DNA of 10,600 nucleotides from Pseudomonadota bacterium. GTDB taxonomy: Bacteria; Pseudomonadota; Alphaproteobacteria; Rhizobiales; Devosiaceae. Shown one piece after another: positions 6,761 to 10,600 of the stretch (position 1 is its first letter; every line of letters starts with the position of its first letter). The notes under the pieces were generated by a model. It saw only the letters and a list, made by a program, of their open reading frames with translations. It had not been told where the DNA came from and did no database searches. The DNA is taken from NCBI GenBank assembly GCA_023415605.1, contig JAEZKB010000223.1, positions 1 through 10,600 on the forward strand, written 5' to 3'. The position numbers and the translations under genes were made by a program.

Positions 6761-7707
6761 TGTGCAGTACGGCCGCGCGAGCGCTTGCGGAACAGTCTGC
6801 GCGCGAATTCGGCGATGGGCTCGATATCGTCCTGCGTGTTGAGAAGCGCCGGCGAGCCCTGGCCCTCGATGATATAGCCATCGGCGTCGCGCCGCCGCCG
6901 CATCATCTCCTCGAACGTCTCTCGGCGCAGCTGCTCGGTCAGCTGGGTCCGCATCATCATCAGGGGCGCGTGAGCGAGGGCACCGAACAGCGGCCATTGT
7001 GCCACCAGCACGTCGTCATGCTCGAACGCATCGAGCATCTTCAGCAAGTACGGGTCGAACAGGGCCTGCAGCCGCCCCTTGCCGTCAAAATAATGCGTGC
7101 GGCTGGCCAGCACATCGAGCAGCCCTTCATGGACCGCCGGGTAGTCGGCCTGCAGCATGCGGCGGAACATCGCGCGCAGCCCGGCCTCGCTCCGGGTGCC
7201 TTCGAGGTCGCGCAGGTTGTTGCGCAAGCGCACGAGCCCACGCGGATCGGTCATCGGCCCTGCGTCGATCAGCACGGTGGCAGCGATCAGCGTCGGCTGT
7301 TGCGCCGCTAGCGCCATCAGCACCTGGCCGCCATAGCCCTGGCCGATGAACAGTGCCTGCTCGATCACCAGCGCTGCGCAGAGCTGCCGCAGGTCATGCG
7401 CATCGACGGTGGAGACATGCAGCGATTTGTCGGTCCGGTCGCTCGAGCGCCCTCGACCCTTGAGATCGACGAGCACGATCGGCCAGTCGTCGCCGAACTG
7501 GCGGTGGAAGTTGCCGCTGAAATCGGCGAAGTCCGCCATGTTTCGCTGGTAGCCCGGCACGCAGACGATCGGCGTCCGACCTGGCCCCATCCGCCCAGCC
7601 ACATGCACCGCCATGCCCTCATCGGCCGGCCCGATCGTCACCAGTCGCACCGGCAGGCTGGCATAAATCGGCAGATCAGGGGGAACGACGCGTTTGCGGC
7701 TGAACAT
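6742..7707 (-). CDS. Alpha/beta-hydrolase-fold protein, probable pseudoenzyme
   Basis: This is a 321-aa protein of the alpha/beta-hydrolase fold. In order it shows the oxyanion-loop region V-C-V-P-G-Y, the strand motif L-V-D-L-K-G-R-G-R-S-S, the nucleophile elbow, V-L-I-D-A-G-P, a helical lid, and the last core strands. The catalytic residues are missing. The elbow reads G-Q-G-Y-G-G with Gly at residue 124 (codon GGC, 7336-7338) where Ser is expected. The usual G-x-G-H near the C-terminus reads G-Q-G-S-P with S285. The acid position after R-T-Q-L reads T-E-Q, so Asp is Glu at best (E258). Start: I chose the first ATG at 7707. An extension to a TTG at 7743 adds 12 residues but is less typical, and neither has a good ribosome binding site. 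It lies 74 bases after the transglycosylase gene on the same strand, so the two may be co-transcribed. Role unknown; perhaps binding or regulation rather than catalysis. Confidence 0.8.
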   Translation of the reverse strand: MFSRKRVVPPDLPIYASLPVRLVTIGPADEGMAVHVAGRMGPGRTPIVCVPGYQRNMADFADFSGNFHRQFGDDWPIVLVDLKGRGRSSDRTDKSLHVSTVDAHDLRQLCAALVIEQALFIGQGYGGQVLMALAAQQPTLIAATVLIDAGPMTDPRGLVRLRNNLRDLEGTRSEAGLRAMFRRMLQADYPAVHEGLLDVLASRTHYFDGKGRLQALFDPYLLKMLDAFEHDDVLVAQWPLFGALAHAPLMMMRTQLTEQLRRETFEEMMRRRRDADGYIIEGQGSPALLNTQDDIEPIAEFARRLFRKRSRGRTAQDAVSV

Positions 7708-7766
7708 GACCGGAAGGGATAGCACGCGGGCAGGGCAGGGCAAGCGCTCTCAGCAGGTTGTGCAGA

Positions 7767-7776
7767 GGGCGCGCCC
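7767..7776. other. 10-bp GC palindrome between slt and the hydrolase-fold gene
   Basis: GGGCGCGCCC is a perfect palindrome in the 74-base gap between the transglycosylase stop and the hydrolase-fold ATG. It has no loop and no T-run, so it is a poor terminator. Chance is likely at this GC content. Nothing else is seen in the gap except a short GGGCA direct repeat. Confidence 0.15.
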
Positions 7777-7781
7777 CGACG

Positions 7782-9860
7782 TCACTCTGTGGGAATCTTC
7801 CGCAGCGCCTGCTTGATCCCGACTTCGTCGTGCCCCAGTCGTGCCTGGTACACTACGTAGTTTCCCAGCACCCGTTTGACGTAGGTGCGTGTTTCCTGGA
7901 ACGGGATCAGTTCGACCCAGATCAGTGGATCGACGCTCTCCGAGCGCGGGTCGCCGAACGCTCTGACCCACTTGTTGGCGTTGCCGCCGCCGGCATTGTA
8001 CGCAGCGGCCGCCAACAGCAGCGAGCCGTCGAAGCGCTTGAGCTGGGCGGCGAGATAGGTCGAGCCGAGCAGGGCGTTGTATTCCGCGTCCGAGGTCAGG
8101 CGCTTGCTCGAATATTCGACGCCGACCTTCTTGGCGGTCTCTTTGGCCGTGCCAGGCATCAACTGCATCAACCCGCGCGCGCCCGACGATGAGATGGCGT
8201 CGACGCGGAAACGGCTTTCCTGTCGGGCGATGGCATAGACCGCCGCTGTGTCGACCGAGGCCAGCTTGCCGGTCGGCATGCCGTCCTTGGGGAAGCTGAA
8301 CAGGTCGAGTGGCGTGCCGCGCTTGTCCGCCGTATCGGCGATGGCAATGGCAAGGTCATGCGCGCCGATCTCCTGCGCCAATCGGGCCGCCAGCATCAGT
8401 TCGCCGCCGGCCTCGAAGTCTGTGGCGAAACTGCTGAGCAGCGGGATCGCCATGTCGGCCTCGCCGTTCTCGGCAAGCAGTCGCACAGCCCGCACCACGT
8501 CGGAAGCATCGAACGCCGCTTGGCTCGACTTCCATTCGGGCAGCCCGCGCAACTCGACGCCGGGTAACCCGAGTTCGGTACGGGCCAGAATGCCGTAAAA
8601 CACCGTGCCGTGCAGTGCGGCGGCCTGATAGGCAGCTCTAGCGGACTCGGTGTCGCCGGCATCGGTGAAGGCGCGGCCGAGCCAGTAGTTCGCCTGCGTC
8701 ACCGAGTCGGGCAGCGTCGAGTGCTTGGTCATCGCCTGGAACTGCGGGATCGCCGCCTGCGGCTGCTTGAGGAACGACAGGGCGATCCAGCCGGCGTGAA
8801 AATGCGCTTCAACCAGCCGCCCCTCGGGCCCTTCGGTATAGTGAGCCGCCGCCAGATAGGCGCGCTTGGCGTCGTTGAGGCCGAGCAACTGTCGCACCAG
8901 CGTGCGGCGTTCGTACCAGATCTCGTTGCCGTCGACGGCGTCGCCGGGGATCTTGTCGAGCCACTCGATCGCATCGTCCCAGAGCTCGAACTGCCGGGCC
9001 CGCTGCGCGCGCGAGAAATAGTAGACCGCATGCGTCTTGAACGCCGGATCGACATCGTCGAGCAGCTTCTTGGCGTTCTTGGCATTGCGAGAGGTGGCAT
9101 TGCGCGCCGTCGCCAGCGTCTGCTGCGCCGGTGTCATGAACTTGGCCAGCCGTTCCACCGCCGACGCCCGGTCATGCATCATCAGGTGCACGGCACGGTC
9201 CCAGTGGTCCGCGGGCGTCAGCAGGTCGCCGAGCTTGCGTAGCACCCTGTCCTCGCTGGCGCGGTCGAGGAAGTTCTCCACCCAGATGGTGCGGGCGATC
9301 TTCGCCGCGCGTTCCGTATTGCCCTCGGCCACATATGCCTCTGCCAGCGCGATCTGCGCGCCGATGGTGTTGGGCATCGCCCCGCCCAGGACCTTGATGA
9401 CCGTGGCGTGGTCAGGCCCGGCCTTGGTAAGCGCCTGCTCGAGCCGCGTCTTGAACGCCGGTGTGCAGGCGAAAGCCGGGGCATCGGCCGAGAACCGGAG
9501 CACAGAGGTGTAGTCCACCTCGCCGCCGCCGAAATAGATCGCGGCCCACTGGACCGCGCGACGCTCCGCGTCCGAGGGGATCGCCTTGGCGACGTCATAG
9601 GCCTCGGCATAGTCACCCTTGGTCACAAGCCCGAGCGCGGCCTTGAAGGCCTCGGACGCTGCAGCGGCTTTGGGGGCCGGAGTGGGTTCGACGTTCTGCG
9701 TCACCGAGCCGGTGACGACCTGATCGATGGAACTGGTGGTGACCGGCTGCACCCCGTCGGTAGCAACCGCGGGCGCAAACAGAGGAATGAGGCCCAGCGA
9801 TGCGAGGCCCGCAGTGGCAGCTATCAGAAGGCCTGCCCGCCTGTGCAGCGCAGAGAGCAT
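7782..9860 (-). CDS. Soluble lytic murein transglycosylase (Slt70-like)
   Basis: This is a 692-aa periplasmic enzyme that cleaves the glycan strand of peptidoglycan between MurNAc and GlcNAc, leaving 1,6-anhydro-MurNAc ends. Residues 1-33 are a signal peptide (two Arg, a long hydrophobic core, then AVA-TD). A Thr/Pro/Ala-rich linker follows to about residue 68. Residues about 70-520 are helical repeats of the Slt70 superhelical ring. The goose-lysozyme-like catalytic domain spans about 530-665. It holds the catalytic Glu548 in R-Q-E-S-R-F, then G-L-M-Q-L-M-P (563-569), A-Y-N-A-G (620-624) and I-P-F-Q-E-T-R-x-Y-V (652-661), all family hallmarks. Length is near that of E. coli Slt70 (about 645 aa). 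The ATG is preceded on the minus strand by AGGA (9869-9872) at eight bases. It is divergent from dapA and followed by the hydrolase-fold gene, which may share its transcript. Confidence 0.93.
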   Translation of the reverse strand: MLSALHRRAGLLIAATAGLASLGLIPLFAPAVATDGVQPVTTSSIDQVVTGSVTQNVEPTPAPKAAAASEAFKAALGLVTKGDYAEAYDVAKAIPSDAERRAVQWAAIYFGGGEVDYTSVLRFSADAPAFACTPAFKTRLEQALTKAGPDHATVIKVLGGAMPNTIGAQIALAEAYVAEGNTERAAKIARTIWVENFLDRASEDRVLRKLGDLLTPADHWDRAVHLMMHDRASAVERLAKFMTPAQQTLATARNATSRNAKNAKKLLDDVDPAFKTHAVYYFSRAQRARQFELWDDAIEWLDKIPGDAVDGNEIWYERRTLVRQLLGLNDAKRAYLAAAHYTEGPEGRLVEAHFHAGWIALSFLKQPQAAIPQFQAMTKHSTLPDSVTQANYWLGRAFTDAGDTESARAAYQAAALHGTVFYGILARTELGLPGVELRGLPEWKSSQAAFDASDVVRAVRLLAENGEADMAIPLLSSFATDFEAGGELMLAARLAQEIGAHDLAIAIADTADKRGTPLDLFSFPKDGMPTGKLASVDTAAVYAIARQESRFRVDAISSSGARGLMQLMPGTAKETAKKVGVEYSSKRLTSDAEYNALLGSTYLAAQLKRFDGSLLLAAAAYNAGGGNANKWVRAFGDPRSESVDPLIWVELIPFQETRTYVKRVLGNYVVYQARLGHDEVGIKQALRKIPTE

Positions 9861-9933
9861 GCTAACCGTCCTGTTGGTCCAAGAAACAAATCCAACAAGG
9901 TGCCCCCACTCCTTGCGGTTAACTCAATGTTTG

Positions 9934-9943
9934 CCCAATTGGG
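9934..9943. promoter_or_regulatory. 10-bp palindrome in the slt-dapA divergent region
   Basis: CCCAATTGGG is perfectly palindromic and AT-rich at its centre, 74 bases upstream of the slt start. The position suits an operator controlling one or both divergent genes, but no known regulator motif is recognised. Confidence 0.3.
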
Positions 9944-9999
9944 ATGAACAAAGAGTTGCCGGTTGGATCCTTGTGGGTGTACGGAGCCGGCCTCCAAGC

Positions 10000-10028
10000 T
10001 TGTGGCGCCGCACGCAAAAACCTATGGT
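10000..10028 (+). promoter_or_regulatory. Candidate dapA promoter
   Basis: TTGTGG (10000-10005) and TATGGT (10023-10028) are separated by 17 bases. They match the sigma-70 -35 and -10 consensus at three and four of six positions. Transcription would start near 10035, giving a leader of about 75 bases. The -10 box overlaps the near-palindrome CTATG-GTGCAG-CATAG (10022-10037), where a bound regulator would block the polymerase. Both are visual matches only. Confidence 0.35.
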
Positions 10029-10070
10029 GCAGCATAGTGGCCACAATCTGGCAGCACTACCGTTTCAAAA

Positions 10071-10085
10071 GCCGCGACAAGCGGC
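10071..10085 (+). promoter_or_regulatory. Small hairpin in the dapA leader
   Basis: GCCGC (10071-10075) and GCGGC (10081-10085) form a 5-bp stem with loop GACAA, nine bases before the GAGGA ribosome binding site (10094-10098). It is too short and simple to be a lysine riboswitch, and no lysine-riboswitch-like fold is apparent in the region. Confidence 0.3.
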
Positions 10086-10109
10086 GTTCACGCGAGGAAA
10101 AGCCTAAAA

Positions 10110-10600
10110 ATGTTGAGAGGTTCGATCACAGCGCTCATCACTCCGTTCGCGAACGGGGCGCTGGACGAGAAAGCCTTCTCCAACCTCGTGGATTGGCAGA
10201 TCAAAGAAGGCACGCATGGCCTCGTGCCCGTGGGCACCACGGGCGAAAGCCCGTCGGTCAGCCATGAAGAGCATCACCGCGTCATCCAGATGTGCGTCGA
10301 AGTCGCCGACAAGCGCGTGCCGGTGGTCGCCGGTGCCGGGTCGAACTCCACCGCCGAGGCGGTGGAACTGACCCGCTTTGCCGAAGATGTCGGCGCTGAT
10401 GCCATCCTCTCGGTCGTACCTTACTACAACAAGCCGACCCAGGAAGGCATGTTCCAGCATTTCTCGGCCGTTGCCGGGGCCACCGACCTGCCCATCGTGC
10501 TCTATTCGGTGCCAGGCCGGACCGTTGTCGACTTGACCGTCGACACCATCGCGCGCCTGCGCGACGCCCACGACAACATCATCGGTGTCAAGGATGCGAC
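10110..10600 (+). CDS. dapA: 4-hydroxy-tetrahydrodipicolinate synthase, 3' end cut off
   Basis: DapA condenses pyruvate with aspartate semialdehyde. This is the first committed step of lysine and meso-diaminopimelate synthesis, so it feeds peptidoglycan. About 163 codons are present; the full enzyme is usually about 290-300 aa and runs off the window end. The start M-L-R-G-S-I-T-A-L-I-T-P-F is characteristic. Active-site residues are in place: T43/T44 in G-T-T-G-E-S, Y106 in P-Y-Y-N-K-P, Y132 and R137 in Y-S-V-P-G-R-T, and the Schiff-base lysine K161 in G-V-K-D-A-T, which has the same number as in E. coli DapA. The ATG is preceded by GAGGA (10094-10098) at eleven bases. It is divergent from slt, an arrangement I recall from other Rhizobiales. 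Regulation is not readable beyond the candidate promoter. Confidence 0.96.
   Translation, partial: MLRGSITALITPFANGALDEKAFSNLVDWQIKEGTHGLVPVGTTGESPSVSHEEHHRVIQMCVEVADKRVPVVAGAGSNSTAEAVELTRFAEDVGADAILSVVPYYNKPTQEGMFQHFSAVAGATDLPIVLYSVPGRTVVDLTVDTIARLRDAHDNIIGVKDA

Larger units (their letters stand above)
9861..10109. promoter_or_regulatory. Divergent intergenic region between slt and dapA
   Basis: These 249 bases must hold the promoters of both flanking genes. Visible elements are: the AGGA site for slt; an inverted pair TGTTGG (9872-9877) and CCAACA (9892-9897) in the slt leader; the palindrome CCCAATTGGG at 9934-9943; a candidate dapA promoter at 10000-10028; the palindrome GTGGCCAC at 10037-10044; and a small leader hairpin at 10071-10085. 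I see no convincing slt promoter and no small gene in the region. Confidence 0.6.

Noticed and set aside
5199..6881. 560-codon open frame antisense to the H3TH gene
   Set aside because: The length results from the low-complexity Ala/Glu/Pro codons of the real gene on the other strand. The translation is Arg/Gly-rich with no domain, and the plus-strand frame has a recognisable H3TH domain and membrane anchor.
6094..7311. 405-codon plus-strand frame spanning the convergent gene junction
   Set aside because: It overlaps the H3TH gene in another frame and then runs antisense to the hydrolase-fold gene. It is Pro/Arg-rich and without motifs.
7708..7743. Longer start of the hydrolase-fold protein at a TTG codon (7743)
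   Set aside because: It adds a 12-residue Pro/Cys-containing extension outside the fold from a rare start codon. Only a weak GAGAG precedes it, so the first ATG at 7707 is preferred, though not certain.
8610..9242. 210-codon plus-strand frame opposite slt, with similar frames at 7758-8192 and 9408-9947
   Set aside because: They are antisense to a well-supported transglycosylase gene and show only Arg/Gly-rich shadow composition.
9861..10109. Possible lysine riboswitch before dapA
   Set aside because: Only a 5-bp hairpin and short palindromes are visible. The multi-stem lysine-riboswitch layout is absent and the leader downstream of the candidate promoter is only about 75 bases.
9944..10267. 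107-codon frame running from the slt-dapA spacer into dapA
   Set aside because: It overlaps the start of dapA in another frame, has no ribosome binding site, and its second half is simply dapA read out of frame.

Overview
The window looks like chromosomal DNA of a GC-rich alphaproteobacterium of the order Hyphomicrobiales (Rhizobiales), plausibly Devosia-like. This rests on a Rhizobiales-type porin with the paired N-terminal cysteines, an alphaproteobacterial helix-3-turn-helix (H3TH) domain protein, and a lytic transglycosylase gene divergent from dapA, an arrangement I recall from Rhizobiales genomes. The genus is inference only. I see no mobile element, tRNA, rRNA or CRISPR array. Most genes here concern the cell envelope.

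Layout. (1) 1-163: a structured leader with two hairpins and a strong ribosome binding site, serving a 489-aa outer-membrane porin (164-1633), which ends in a textbook rho-independent terminator. (2) 1690-1862: a spacer with two inverted repeats. (3) 1863-6752: a compact three-gene plus-strand cluster. It encodes a 1093-aa envelope protein (N-terminal membrane segment, BON domain, seven degenerate repeats of about 115 aa, a Pro/Ala/Glu linker, and a peptidoglycan-binding OmpA domain), a 37-aa membrane microprotein, and a 489-aa membrane-anchored, acidic, low-complexity protein with a C-terminal H3TH domain. (4) 6742-9860, minus strand: an Slt70-like lytic transglycosylase followed by an alpha/beta-hydrolase-fold protein. 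The hydrolase's 3' end overlaps the H3TH gene by 11 bases. (5) 9861-10109: a divergent regulatory region. (6) From 10110: dapA, cut by the window end.

Functional theme. The porin gives outer-membrane permeability, the OmpA/BON protein probably links membrane and peptidoglycan, Slt cleaves peptidoglycan glycan strands, and DapA makes the lysine/diaminopimelate precursor for peptidoglycan.

The most interesting points are: the hydrolase-fold protein has lost its whole Ser-Asp/Glu-His triad and looks like a pseudoenzyme; the OmpA protein carries an unusually long BON-like repeat array with an ArfA/OmpATb-like cysteine pair; and the 37-aa microprotein resembles the N-terminal membrane anchor of the protein encoded just after it.
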